Below, piece by piece: positions 53,768 to 63,426 of a stretch of DNA of 64,000 bases. Location: the NCBI RefSeq assembly GCF_002879615.1, contig NZ_PNRF01000002.1, positions 1 through 64,000 of the forward strand, in the 5' to 3' direction. A model generated the notes under the pieces. The model did no database searches, was not told where the DNA came from, and saw nothing but the letters and a program-made list of their open reading frames with translations. Position numbers and translations under genes: made by a program. Every line of letters starts with the position of its first letter. Position 1 is the first letter of the stretch. Origin of the DNA: Billgrantia endophytica (GTDB taxonomy: Bacteria; Pseudomonadota; Gammaproteobacteria; Pseudomonadales; Halomonadaceae).

Positions 53768-54883
53768 ATGTCGTTCACCCGTCGCCGTTTCCTGCAGGGC
53801 ACATTGGCTGTCGGCGCGGCCGCTACCGTACCGTCGTTCTATATCAATAAGGTGCTGGCCCAGGAGCAGACCCTGCGCATCTATGCCTGGGCGGGCTACT
53901 TCACCGACGAGATGCTGGCCGACTTCACCGAGAAGACCGGTATTCGCGCTACCTTCACCCCTTATGGCACCAACGACGAGTTGATGAATTCGCTGCGGGC
54001 GGCGGACGGCAGCGGCTTCGATGTCATCATGCCCACCGTCGATCGCGTGCCGGGGTATCTGGACTATGACCTCGTGCAGCCGCTGGACGAGTCGCGGATC
54101 GACTGGGGCGGTGCCCTGGACAGTGCCATCGAGGGTTCCGAGGTGGGTGGGGTAGTGGACGGCAAGCGTTACTTCGCGCCCAGCGACTGGGGCACCGAGG
54201 CGATTGCCTGGCATCGCCGCTATGTCGAGCTGGATCGTGCCAACCTCAGCTATGCCGACCTATGGAATCCTGAGCACGGCCAGGGCATAACGGTGCGCGG
54301 CCATTCGGCCCTGGTGGGTATCGGCCTGTGGCTGGAGCGCGAGGGCATGTTGCCGTTTCCCATGCTCGATTCCTACAAGAGCGAAGAGGCGATGCGCGCC
54401 AACTTCGACGTGATCCTCGAGGAAGCGGTCAAGCACAAGCACATGCTGGTGCAGTTCTGGGACACCGAAAACGAGGCTCAGGCCGCCTTCCGCACCAATG
54501 GGGCGATTATCGGACAGACCTGGGATTCCACCGCCTTCCGTCTCCAGCAGGAGGGCGAGGATATCGCCTACGGTGCACCGAAGGAGGGGGCCATGGCGTG
54601 GATGGAAGGCTTCGTGATTCCCAAGAATGCGCAGAACCCGGATGCCGTCTACGAACTGATCAACTGGTATTACACCCCCGAGGCCGGCGCCATGTTCGTC
54701 AGGGCCACCGGTTACAACTCCACGTCCAAGGGAGCCACTGAACTGCTCCCCGACGAGACACGCCAGTTCTTCACCGATTCCTACACCGAGCAGGACCTGG
54801 CCAACCTCTGGTGGTGGCCGATCCAGGAACCCTGGTACGTGGCGCTGCGCAACGAGTACCAAGATCGCTATCTCTCGGCATGA
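53768..54883 (+). CDS. Polyamine-type ABC transporter substrate-binding protein
   Basis: This 371-residue PotD/SpuD-like binding protein has a twin-arginine leader (TRRRFLQGTLAVGAAATV), so it is exported folded. The mature part begins QTLRIYAWAGYFTDEMLADF, and GFDVIMPTVDRVPGYLDYDL and FAPSDWGTEAIAWH resemble the spermidine/putrescine group. Ligand-contact Trp and acidic residues are plentiful (WDSTAF, LINWYYTPEAGA), supporting an amine ligand. It is the first gene of a four-gene transporter operon. Confidence 0.92.
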   Translation: MSFTRRRFLQGTLAVGAAATVPSFYINKVLAQEQTLRIYAWAGYFTDEMLADFTEKTGIRATFTPYGTNDELMNSLRAADGSGFDVIMPTVDRVPGYLDYDLVQPLDESRIDWGGALDSAIEGSEVGGVVDGKRYFAPSDWGTEAIAWHRRYVELDRANLSYADLWNPEHGQGITVRGHSALVGIGLWLEREGMLPFPMLDSYKSEEAMRANFDVILEEAVKHKHMLVQFWDTENEAQAAFRTNGAIIGQTWDSTAFRLQQEGEDIAYGAPKEGAMAWMEGFVIPKNAQNPDAVYELINWYYTPEAGAMFVRATGYNSTSKGATELLPDETRQFFTDSYTEQDLANLWWWPIQEPWYVALRNEYQDRYLSA

Positions 54884-54890
54884 GGACGAC

Positions 54891-56069
54891 GTGAGCATGG
54901 AGGGAAGCGTCCGGCTGGACGAGGTGGTGATGCGCTTCGGCGACTTCACCGCCATCGAGACGACGTCGTTGACGATCGAGTCGGGGGAATTCTTCAGCTT
55001 TCTCGGCCCATCGGGCTGCGGCAAGACCACGCTCCTCAATATCGTCAGCGGCTTTCTCGTGCCCAGCCAGGGGCAGGTGCACATCGGTGGGGAGCCCATG
55101 GCCGGGGTGCCGGTCAACCGGCGCCCCACGGCGATGATCTTTCAGAACCTCGCGCTCTTCCCTCTGATGACGGTGTTCGAGAACATCGAATTCGGCCTGG
55201 AAGTGCGCGGTGTCGACAAGAAGGCGCGCCGCGAGGTCTCTGAACGGTTGCTGGCCCTGGTGGCCCTGGAGGGCAGCGGTCCCAAACGGGTCACCGAGCT
55301 TTCCGGTGGACAGAAGCAGCGGGTGGCCATTGCCCGGGCGCTGGCGGTGGAACCCCGCGTGCTGCTGCTCGACGAACCGCTCTCGGCCCTCGACCTGAAG
55401 CTGCGCCAGCACATGCGCGCCGAGCTCAAGACTATCCAGCGCAAGACCGGTATTACTTTCATCTATATCACCCACGACCAGGGCGAGGCACTCACCATGT
55501 CCGACCGGGTGGCGGTGATGTCGGCGGGACGGATTCAACAGGTCGCCGATCCCATGACGCTCTACCGCAGCCCGGCGACGGGCTTCGTGGCCGCCTTCGT
55601 CGGGGAGACCAATCGGCTGGAAGCCAGGCTGATCGACCGCGAAGGCAAGCGGATACGGCTCGACGGCGGGGTCCTGGGCGAGCTGGCTGGGTGTGCCGGG
55701 GAGGGCGTTGAACTGGGCAACGGCGAACGGGTCGCGCTCTACGTGCGTCCCGAACACCTCAAGCCGGTGTCGGCGGATGCTGCCGGACCGCGGCTGGAAG
55801 GGGACGTCGAAGCGGTGCACTTCGAAGGCGCCTCGGTAATGCTGGAAACCCGGCTATCGGCCTCCGGCGAGACGCTGCGGGTACAACTCGGCCATGAGGT
55901 CTCGCGGCAATACGCGGATTCCCTCACCGTCGGCCAGAGGATGACGTTCGGCTATGACCCGGCGGATGCGGTGGTGCTTCCCGATGATAGGCCGGTGGTC
56001 GACGAGACCACCGGCGAGATGGTGGAGGAGCGTACGGTGACGGGAGGCGCCCATGTTCCGTCAGCTTAG
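54891..56069 (+). CDS. ABC transporter ATP-binding protein (PotA-like)
   Basis: The 392-residue ATPase powers the transporter. The Walker A motif is GPSGCGKTT, the Q-loop follows in MIFQNLALFPLMTVFEN, the signature is LSGGQKQRVAIARALAVEP and Walker B is VLLLDEPLSALD with the H-loop in YITHDQGEAL. A C-terminal TOBE domain (about 290-370) is typical of the PotA/MalK branch. Either the GTG at 54891 or the ATG at 54897 may be used. The 3' end overlaps the next gene by 17 bp. Confidence 0.94.
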   Translation: MSMEGSVRLDEVVMRFGDFTAIETTSLTIESGEFFSFLGPSGCGKTTLLNIVSGFLVPSQGQVHIGGEPMAGVPVNRRPTAMIFQNLALFPLMTVFENIEFGLEVRGVDKKARREVSERLLALVALEGSGPKRVTELSGGQKQRVAIARALAVEPRVLLLDEPLSALDLKLRQHMRAELKTIQRKTGITFIYITHDQGEALTMSDRVAVMSAGRIQQVADPMTLYRSPATGFVAAFVGETNRLEARLIDREGKRIRLDGGVLGELAGCAGEGVELGNGERVALYVRPEHLKPVSADAAGPRLEGDVEAVHFEGASVMLETRLSASGETLRVQLGHEVSRQYADSLTVGQRMTFGYDPADAVVLPDDRPVVDETTGEMVEERTVTGGAHVPSA

Positions 56070-56940
56070 GGCGCGCTTCGGCGGGCCACTGGCGGCGGCG
56101 ATCCTCACCCTGCTCGGCATCTGGCTGATTGTGATGGTGACTCTGCCGCAGCTGCAGATGATCGACTATTCGCTGCGCCCCAACCTCCTGCCGGCGCAGG
56201 TAGGAGGGCCGGACGATCGCCTGACCCTGGGCAACTACGCCACTCTCTTCAGCAACGACATCCATCGTTCCATCTTCCTCAAGACCCTCTGGTCGAGCGT
56301 GCTGGTCACGGTGCTGACGCTGGTGGTGAGCTACCCGCTGGCCTGGTACCTGGCCAAGGTGGCGACTCCGCGGCAGGCGGCGCTCTGCATCCTGCTGTTG
56401 ATCATTCCATTCTGGATCAACGAGATCCTGCGCACCTATTCCTGGTTCATCATCCTCTCTTTCCGGGGGCCGCTCAACGAGGTCCTGATGATGACGGGGC
56501 TCATCGATCGGCCGATACGCTTCCTCAGCGGAGATGGCGGGGTGATGGTGGGGATGGTCTACGCCTACATCCTGTTCATGGTCTTTCCCGTCTACAACGC
56601 CATCGAAAGCCTCGACGACAACCAGGTGAGGGCGGCACGCGATCTGGGGGCGGGCACCGTGCGTACCCATCGGCGCATCGTCATTCCCCATGCCAAGCCG
56701 GGTATCGCCACCGGCTGCATCATGACGTTCATGCTGGCGGCCGGCAGCTACGCGGTGCCGGCCCTGTTGGGCTCGCCCGGCAGCCGCTGGTTCACCCAGA
56801 TCATCTACAACTGGTTCTTCGAGGGCGGCAACTGGAACCAGGGGGCGGCCTATGCCTTCCTGCTGCTGGTGCTGTGTATCGGCTTCATGTCGCTTGTCAT
56901 GAAACTTTTCAAGGTTGGGCTGGGGGATATCGCCAAGTGA
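56053..56940 (+). CDS. ABC transporter permease (PotB-like)
   Basis: This 295-residue inner-membrane permease has six helices. The EAA loop that contacts the ATPase is AARDLGAGTVRTHRRIVIPH followed by AKPGI. The periplasmic loop after helix 1 is long (LPQLQMIDYSLRPNLLPAQV...), as in PotB. It overlaps the ATPase gene and its TGA overlaps the GTG of the next permease, showing tight coupling. Confidence 0.94.
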   Translation: MFRQLRARFGGPLAAAILTLLGIWLIVMVTLPQLQMIDYSLRPNLLPAQVGGPDDRLTLGNYATLFSNDIHRSIFLKTLWSSVLVTVLTLVVSYPLAWYLAKVATPRQAALCILLLIIPFWINEILRTYSWFIILSFRGPLNEVLMMTGLIDRPIRFLSGDGGVMVGMVYAYILFMVFPVYNAIESLDDNQVRAARDLGAGTVRTHRRIVIPHAKPGIATGCIMTFMLAAGSYAVPALLGSPGSRWFTQIIYNWFFEGGNWNQGAAYAFLLLVLCIGFMSLVMKLFKVGLGDIAK

Positions 56941-57740
56941 GCTCGCAACGCCTGCTGGCCTTTGGCCTGCGTTTCTATGTGGTGGTGTTCTTCCTCTATC
57001 TCTTTCTGCCGCTGCTCATCATGGCGGCGGCCACCTTCAACGACAGCCGTTTTCCCACGGTGACCCCCTGGGATGGCACCACCTTGCGGTGGTTCGGGGA
57101 GCTCGCGGCCGACGGCGGCATGTGGCAGGCGTTGGGCAACAGTGTGATCGTCGCCTTCGGGGTGCTCTGCCTGGCCGTGCCCATCGGCATCTCCACGGCG
57201 CTGTTTCTCAACACCGTATCGAGCCGCGCCAAGCCGTTCCTCTATGCCTTGATTCTCTCGCCGCTGTTGACGCCGGGGGTGATCATCGGCATCTCGACGC
57301 TGATCTTCTGGCGCCAGTTCGGGGTGAGCGGCGGCATCTTTCTCACCGTGCTGGGCCAGGCGACCTTCATTGCCGCCTACGTCATGCTGATGGTCACGGC
57401 GCGCCTGCAGCGCTTCGATCGCACCATGGAGCGTGCCGCGCTGGACCTGGGCGCGAGCCAGTGGCAGATGTTCCGGCGCATCCTGCTGCCCTATCTCAAG
57501 CCGGCGATCCTCTCGGCAGCGGTGATCGCCTTCCTGCAGTCCTTCGAGAACTACAACACCACCCTGTTCGTGGTGGGCTACGACACCACCCTGACCGTCT
57601 ACATCGCCTCCAAGGTGCGTACCGGCCTGACGCCGGCGGTCAATGCGCTGGGGCTGATCCTGATCCTCGTCACCGTGGTGCTCGCCGTTGCCTACGAGGT
57701 CAAGCGGCGGCGGGAGGAAGCCGCCAGGGCAAGGGCTTGA
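56937..57740 (+). CDS. ABC transporter permease (PotC-like)
   Basis: The 267-residue permease starts at a GTG that overlaps the upstream stop (GTGA). Six helices begin with LLAFGLRFYVVVFFLYLFLP, and the EAA loop is RAALDLGASQWQMFRRILLP followed by YLKPAI. It forms the heterodimeric channel with the PotB-like protein. It is the last gene of the operon and converges with a LysR gene 25 bp away. Confidence 0.94.
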   Translation: MSSQRLLAFGLRFYVVVFFLYLFLPLLIMAAATFNDSRFPTVTPWDGTTLRWFGELAADGGMWQALGNSVIVAFGVLCLAVPIGISTALFLNTVSSRAKPFLYALILSPLLTPGVIIGISTLIFWRQFGVSGGIFLTVLGQATFIAAYVMLMVTARLQRFDRTMERAALDLGASQWQMFRRILLPYLKPAILSAAVIAFLQSFENYNTTLFVVGYDTTLTVYIASKVRTGLTPAVNALGLILILVTVVLAVAYEVKRRREEAARARA

Positions 57741-57765
57741 GCCCAGGGGCTGAGTCACGTGCCGT

Positions 57766-58677
57766 TCAAGCTTGTGGCCAGACCTCCCCAAGCACCTCCA
57801 GGGCCGCGGCGATGGCGGGTTCCTCGCTGCGCTCGCGCTGCCATGCAAAGCACAGCGTGCAGGGCAGGCGCACGCCCTTGGCGACGACCAGGCCACGCTC
57901 CTGGCGCTCGGCCATGGCCAGGGCATCCCGGGCCAGGCTAAGGCCCACACCGGCGCGCACCAGGTCGAGCATGCAGGCTTCCTGATCGACCTGGGCCACG
58001 CCGTTGGGCACGAGCCCCAGCGGTTCCAGTATGCCTTTCAGCAGCCGATGGTGTGCAGAGTTCGGCGGGGTGACGATCCAGGGCAGGGCGGCCAGGCTTG
58101 CCCAGTCGGTGCGCACCAGCCGCGAGGCCCAGCCGGCGGGGGCGATCACATGGTAGTGGAAGTGGGTCAGCTCACGATGCATGACCCCGGGGCTCTCGGC
58201 GGCGGAGGCGGCGGGACCCTGGCCCGGAGGGGCCAGGAAGAAACCCACGTCCAGCTCGCCTCGCTTGATCCAATCAAGAACCGTGCCGCTCATGCCATGC
58301 TGCAGCTCCGTCTCGAGCTGCGGCGCGCGTTCCACCAGTCGATGCAGGAAGGCGCCGAGGCGAATGAACTCAGGGTCGACGATGGTGCCGATCTTCAGCC
58401 TGCCGCGGAGGGTGCTGTGCAGGGCCTGGGCGCTTTGCTCGAAGGCGGCCATGGTGGCAAGCGTTCTTTCCGCGGCCGGCAGCAGAGCCTGGCCGTCGGC
58501 GGTCAGCTCGAGGCCCTGCGGGCGACGTTTGAACAGCGTCAGCCCAAGCGTCTGTTGCAGCTGCTTGAGCTTGAGGCTGACCGCCGGCTGGGTCAGGTGC
58601 AGCCGTTCAGCGGCCCGCGACACGCTGCCTTCCCGGGCGACGGTAATGAAGGCGCGTAGGGTCTGCAGGTCCTGCAT
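57766..58677 (-). CDS. LysR family transcriptional regulator
   Basis: The 303-residue protein has its winged helix at about 1-60 (LQTLRAFITVAREGSVSRAA, ERLHLTQPAVSLKLKQLQQT). Its effector domain starts at about 90 with LRGRLKIGTIVDPEFIRLGA. It is divergent from mmsA, with 177 bp between, and so probably regulates the semialdehyde dehydrogenase and perhaps the GMC gene. In Pseudomonas mmsA is controlled by an AraC protein (MmsR), so a LysR here is a different solution. Confidence 0.92.
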   Translation of the reverse strand: MQDLQTLRAFITVAREGSVSRAAERLHLTQPAVSLKLKQLQQTLGLTLFKRRPQGLELTADGQALLPAAERTLATMAAFEQSAQALHSTLRGRLKIGTIVDPEFIRLGAFLHRLVERAPQLETELQHGMSGTVLDWIKRGELDVGFFLAPPGQGPAASAAESPGVMHRELTHFHYHVIAPAGWASRLVRTDWASLAALPWIVTPPNSAHHRLLKGILEPLGLVPNGVAQVDQEACMLDLVRAGVGLSLARDALAMAERQERGLVVAKGVRLPCTLCFAWQRERSEEPAIAAALEVLGEVWPQA

Positions 58678-58854
58678 GGCGCGCTCCGCAAGGCTAGTGA
58701 TATCAGCGAATCTTATATCTCCCTTTTGAATATCTCAATTGATCCCTGGCTCGGCAGCGGTAGTCTAGACGCATACACGACGGCGCCTGATAGCCCAGAG
58801 CGACGGATGACGCCCCGTGACACTGATCGCCGCCAATGACAAGACGAGACCGCC
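58678..58854. promoter_or_regulatory. LysR/mmsA divergent promoter
   Basis: An AT-rich core at 58696-58742 contains GATAT/ATATC-type elements and the palindrome TCAATTGA (58735-58742), the most likely place for the LysR site and both promoters. The exact operator is not defined. Confidence 0.4.
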
Positions 58855-60366
<1,512 letters not shown>

Positions 60367-60430
60367 GTCCTGCTGGCAGAAATACGCACGACGTTAGTGA
60401 GAGGCGCCGAGGGGAGATCGAAGAGGAGGT

Positions 60431-60452
60431 CATTTGCCAGGGAAGGCAAATG
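60431..60452 (+). terminator. Hairpin between mmsA and GMC gene
   Basis: CATTTGCC and GGCAAATG pair around a 6-nt loop, 65 bp beyond the mmsA stop. No T-tract follows, so it may be a weak terminator or processing site. Confidence 0.45.
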
Positions 60453-60594
60453 TAGCGCCCAGGGATGGGTTCACAGCGCCTCCTCGCAGGTCTTCCCCTC
60501 GGATCAGCCTCGAACGGGCATCAACTGCCGTACATAAGAGAGAGGCTTTGCTGTTGGCTCAGGTTGCCGGCGGCATGTCGAGAGGAAGCACGCC

Positions 60595-62247
60595 ATGGCA
60601 GAGCAGGAGTTCGACTATATCGTGGTGGGCGCCGGTACCGCCGGTTGCCTGCTGGCCAACCGCCTGAGCGCCGATCCGGCCAACCGGGTGTTGCTGATCG
60701 AGGCGGGCGGGCGCGACAACTACCACTGGGTACACATCCCGGTGGGCTACCTCTACTGCATCAACAACCCGCGTACCGACTGGTGCTTTCGCACCGAGCC
60801 CGACAGGGGGCTCAACGGCCGTTCCCTGATCTACCCCCGGGGCAAGACCCTGGGCGGCTGCTCCAGCATCAACGGCATGATCTACATGCGCGGTCAGTCA
60901 CGTGATTACGATCACTGGGCGGCCGTGACCGGGGATGATGCCTGGCGCTGGGAAAATTGCCTGCCGGACTTCATCAAGCACGAGAACCACTATCGTCTGG
61001 ACGCGGCGGGGGACGGCGATGACGAGCATCGTCGCTTCCATGGCCATGGGGGAGAGTGGCGCGTGGAAAAGCAGCGCCTGAAGTGGCAGGTGCTCGATGA
61101 TTTTGCCGAAGCCGCCGTGCAGGCGGGTATTCCCAGGACGAGAGACTTCAACCGCGGCTGCAATGAAGGGGTCGACTACTTCGAGGTCAATCAGCGAAAC
61201 GGCTGGCGCTGGAATACCGCCAAGGCATTCCTGCGCAATGGTCAGTCGCGCAGCAACCTCACCGTCTGGCACTCCACTCACGTGCAGCGGCTCGGCATCG
61301 AGTCGGGAGAGAACGGGGAACCGCGTTGCGTGGGTGTGCGGGTCGTGCGTGCCGGGAAGGACATCATGGTGAAGGCAAGCCGTGAGGTGATTCTTTCCGC
61401 CGGCGCCATTGGTTCTCCGCAGCTGCTCCAGCTCTCGGGCATCGGCCCGGAGGCACTGCTCGCCGAACACGACATCCCCCTGGTCAAGGCACTGCCCGGG
61501 GTGGGCGAGAACCTTCAGGACCACCTGCAGATCCGCTCCGTCTACCGGGTGAAGAAGGGCAAGACGCTCAATACCATGGTGAGCACGCTACTCGGAAAAG
61601 GGCTGATTGGCCTGGAATACGTCTTCAGGCGAACCGGACCGATGAGCATGGCGCCTTCGCAGCTGGGCGCCTTCACCCGCAGCTCGCCGGATTACGAGCA
61701 TCCCAATATCGAGTATCACGTCCAGCCGCTCAGCCTGGAGGCATTCGGCCAGCCGCTGCATGACTACCCGGCCATTACCGCAAGCGTGTGCAATCTCAAC
61801 CCGACCAGCCGGGGCAGCGTGCGTATCAAGAATCGCGATGCGGGGCAGGCTCCGGCCATCGCGCCCAATTACCTGAGCACCGAAGAGGATCGCAAGGTCG
61901 CGGCGGATTCGCTGCGAGTGACCCGCCGCATCGCCGAGCAGCCAGCCTTTGCCAAGTACGAGCCCGAGGAGGTCAAGCCCGGGGTGCAGTACCAGAGCGA
62001 CGAGGAACTGGCCAGGCTCGCCGGTGATATCGGGACCACCATCTTTCATCCCGTCGGGACGACGAAGATGGGGCGTGACGACGATCCCATGGCTGTGGTG
62101 GACTCGCGTCTCAGGGTCCGCGGAGTGGCGGGACTGCGCGTCGTGGACGCCGGTGTCATGCCGACCATCACCAGCGGCAACACCAATTCGCCAACGTTGA
62201 TGATCGCCGAGAAAGCGGCAGGGTGGATCCTGGCAGACCGGGCCTGA
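60595..62247 (+). CDS. GMC family oxidoreductase (choline dehydrogenase-like)
   Basis: The 550-residue flavoprotein oxidises an alcohol with FAD. The dinucleotide motif is FDYIVVGAGTAGCLLANRLS, then GRSLIYPRGKTLGGCSSING (the GMC signature). The C-terminal catalytic His is in TTIFHPVGTTKMG, and TITSGNTNSPTLMIAEKAA closes the site. It resembles BetA-like alcohol dehydrogenases, but without BetB, BetI or a transporter nearby choline is not proven. It shares the region with mmsA, so it may make a semialdehyde that MmsA consumes. The ATG follows AGAGGAAG. Confidence 0.92.
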   Translation: MAEQEFDYIVVGAGTAGCLLANRLSADPANRVLLIEAGGRDNYHWVHIPVGYLYCINNPRTDWCFRTEPDRGLNGRSLIYPRGKTLGGCSSINGMIYMRGQSRDYDHWAAVTGDDAWRWENCLPDFIKHENHYRLDAAGDGDDEHRRFHGHGGEWRVEKQRLKWQVLDDFAEAAVQAGIPRTRDFNRGCNEGVDYFEVNQRNGWRWNTAKAFLRNGQSRSNLTVWHSTHVQRLGIESGENGEPRCVGVRVVRAGKDIMVKASREVILSAGAIGSPQLLQLSGIGPEALLAEHDIPLVKALPGVGENLQDHLQIRSVYRVKKGKTLNTMVSTLLGKGLIGLEYVFRRTGPMSMAPSQLGAFTRSSPDYEHPNIEYHVQPLSLEAFGQPLHDYPAITASVCNLNPTSRGSVRIKNRDAGQAPAIAPNYLSTEEDRKVAADSLRVTRRIAEQPAFAKYEPEEVKPGVQYQSDEELARLAGDIGTTIFHPVGTTKMGRDDDPMAVVDSRLRVRGVAGLRVVDAGVMPTITSGNTNSPTLMIAEKAAGWILADRA

Positions 62248-62313
62248 AGCCCGCCTGGCCGGCCGCGCTCTTTCCGAATCGATGCCTGTTCGGCCATTGC
62301 GTGAGAATAGTAT

Positions 62314-62484
62314 TTGACGTGGCCCGATAAATGGCGCATCCTGCTTGCCAGTTGGATAGCAAGTGGAACATCGCAAGTGGTCATCGAAGGCTCATGGCAT
62401 CGATTTCCCGGTGAATTTTCTTGTTTTACCCAGCATAACTCGGGTATTTCCCGGCAAATTAAACGCTATTCGAGGAATTCGACA
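62314..62484 (+). promoter_or_regulatory. Promoter and long cold-shock leader, copy 1
   Basis: TTGACG at 62314 is a fair -35 element; the -10 is weak. The region from about 62357 to the start codon is nearly the same as that before the second csp gene, and it ends with GCTATTCGAGGAATTCGACA including an AGGAA site. A conserved leader of about 130 nt suits temperature-sensing RNA folding known for cspA. Confidence 0.65.
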
Positions 62485-62691
62485 ATGGCTACTGGTACAG
62501 TCAAGTGGTTCAACGACACTAAAGGCTTCGGCTTCATTTCTCCGGACGAAGGCGGCGACGACCTGTTCGCACACTTCTCCGAGATCCAGGTTGACGGCTT
62601 CAAGACCCTGCAAGACGGCCAGAAGGTTTCCTTCGACGTCACCCAGGGCAAGAAAGGCCTTCAGGCTTCCAACATCAAGTCAGTCGACTGA
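62485..62691 (+). CDS. Cold-shock protein (CspA family), copy 1
   Basis: This 68-residue single OB-fold RNA/DNA-binding protein starts [20 protein letters not shown], with RNP1 KGFGFISP and RNP2 DLFAHFSEI. It acts as an RNA chaperone. It differs from copy 2 in about seven positions (e.g. DEGG for DDSG, KSVD for KIVS). Two hairpins follow its stop. Confidence 0.96.
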   Translation: MATGTVKWFNDTKGFGFISPDEGGDDLFAHFSEIQVDGFKTLQDGQKVSFDVTQGKKGLQASNIKSVD

Positions 62692-62710
62692 TCGTCGAAT
62701 GTCATGGTGA

Positions 62711-62768
62711 GCGCAACCCCCGGGTTGCGCACCGCAGAGCCCGCTTAGGCGGGCTCTGCTTGTTTGTG
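62711..62768 (+). terminator. Double hairpin terminator after csp copy 1
   Basis: A first hairpin GCGCAACCC/GGGTTGCGC (62711-62730) is followed by GCAGAGCCCGC/GCGGGCTCTGC (62734-62759) and then TTGTTTGTG. The second is a likely rho-independent terminator. Confidence 0.75.
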
Positions 62769-62831
62769 TATCCCTGTCGCAGCGCTGGGCAATGGCCCGG
62801 TAAATCAGCAGATCACGGCAAATAATGTTTG

Positions 62832-63001
62832 ACCTCCGTCAGTGGAGGGGGCAAGCTGAGCTCGGTTGGTTGGCAAGTGGAACATCGCAAGTGGTCATCG
62901 AAAGCTCCATAGCATCGGTCGCCCGGTGAAAGTTTCTTGTTTTACCCACTGCAACTCGGGTATTTCCCGGCAACACAAAACGCTATTCGAGGAATTCGAC
63001 A
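62832..63001 (+). promoter_or_regulatory. Promoter and long cold-shock leader, copy 2
   Basis: TTTGACC near 62828-62834 is a -35-like element. From about 62873 the sequence repeats the copy 1 leader (CAAGTGGAACATCGCAAGTG, later TTGTTTTACCC and CTCGGGTATTTCCCGGCAA) up to the start codon, with a few substitutions. Shared structure and regulation are likely. Confidence 0.65.
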
Positions 63002-63208
63002 ATGGCTACTGGTACAGTCAAGTGGTTCAACGACACTAAAGGCTTCGGCTTCATTTCTCCGGACGACAGCGGCGACGACCTGTTCGCGCACTTCTCCGAG
63101 ATCCAGGCAGACGGCTTCAAGACCCTGCAAGATGGCCAGAAGGTTTCCTTCGACGTCACCCAGGGCAAGAAAGGTCTCCAGGCTTCCAACATCAAGATCG
63201 TCAGCTAA
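63002..63208 (+). CDS. Cold-shock protein (CspA family), copy 2
   Basis: This 68-residue OB-fold protein is a close paralogue of the gene 310 bp upstream, with the same RNP1 and RNP2 motifs and [20 protein letters not shown]. Tandem duplication including leader and double terminator is evident. It is probably an independent transcript. Confidence 0.96.
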   Translation: MATGTVKWFNDTKGFGFISPDDSGDDLFAHFSEIQADGFKTLQDGQKVSFDVTQGKKGLQASNIKIVS

Positions 63209-63227
63209 CACCTGATCGTCTGGATGT

Positions 63228-63284
63228 GCGCTGCCGCAAGGCAGCGCTGAACAGGGCCCGCGAAAGCGGGCCCTGCTTTTTTTT
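63228..63284 (+). terminator. Double hairpin terminator after csp copy 2
   Basis: GCGCTGCC/GGCAGCGC (63228-63247) is followed by CAGGGCCCGC/GCGGGCCCTG with a GAAA loop (63252-63275) and eight T residues, a canonical rho-independent terminator. Confidence 0.92.
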
Positions 63285-63426
63285 GGTTGGGACGTTTTTG
63301 GCGGGCTCCCCGCAATGGCAGGTTGATATATCTCTATAAAGAATAGATAAATTTCTACAAATATCTTTATGGAATAAGATGTGGGCGGCACAATAGCGAG
63401 ACTCTTCTCTCGTTCTTGGATGCTCC

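Noticed and set aside
61588-62376. 262-aa minus-strand frame
   Set aside because: It is antisense to the GMC oxidoreductase gene and has no recognisable domain.
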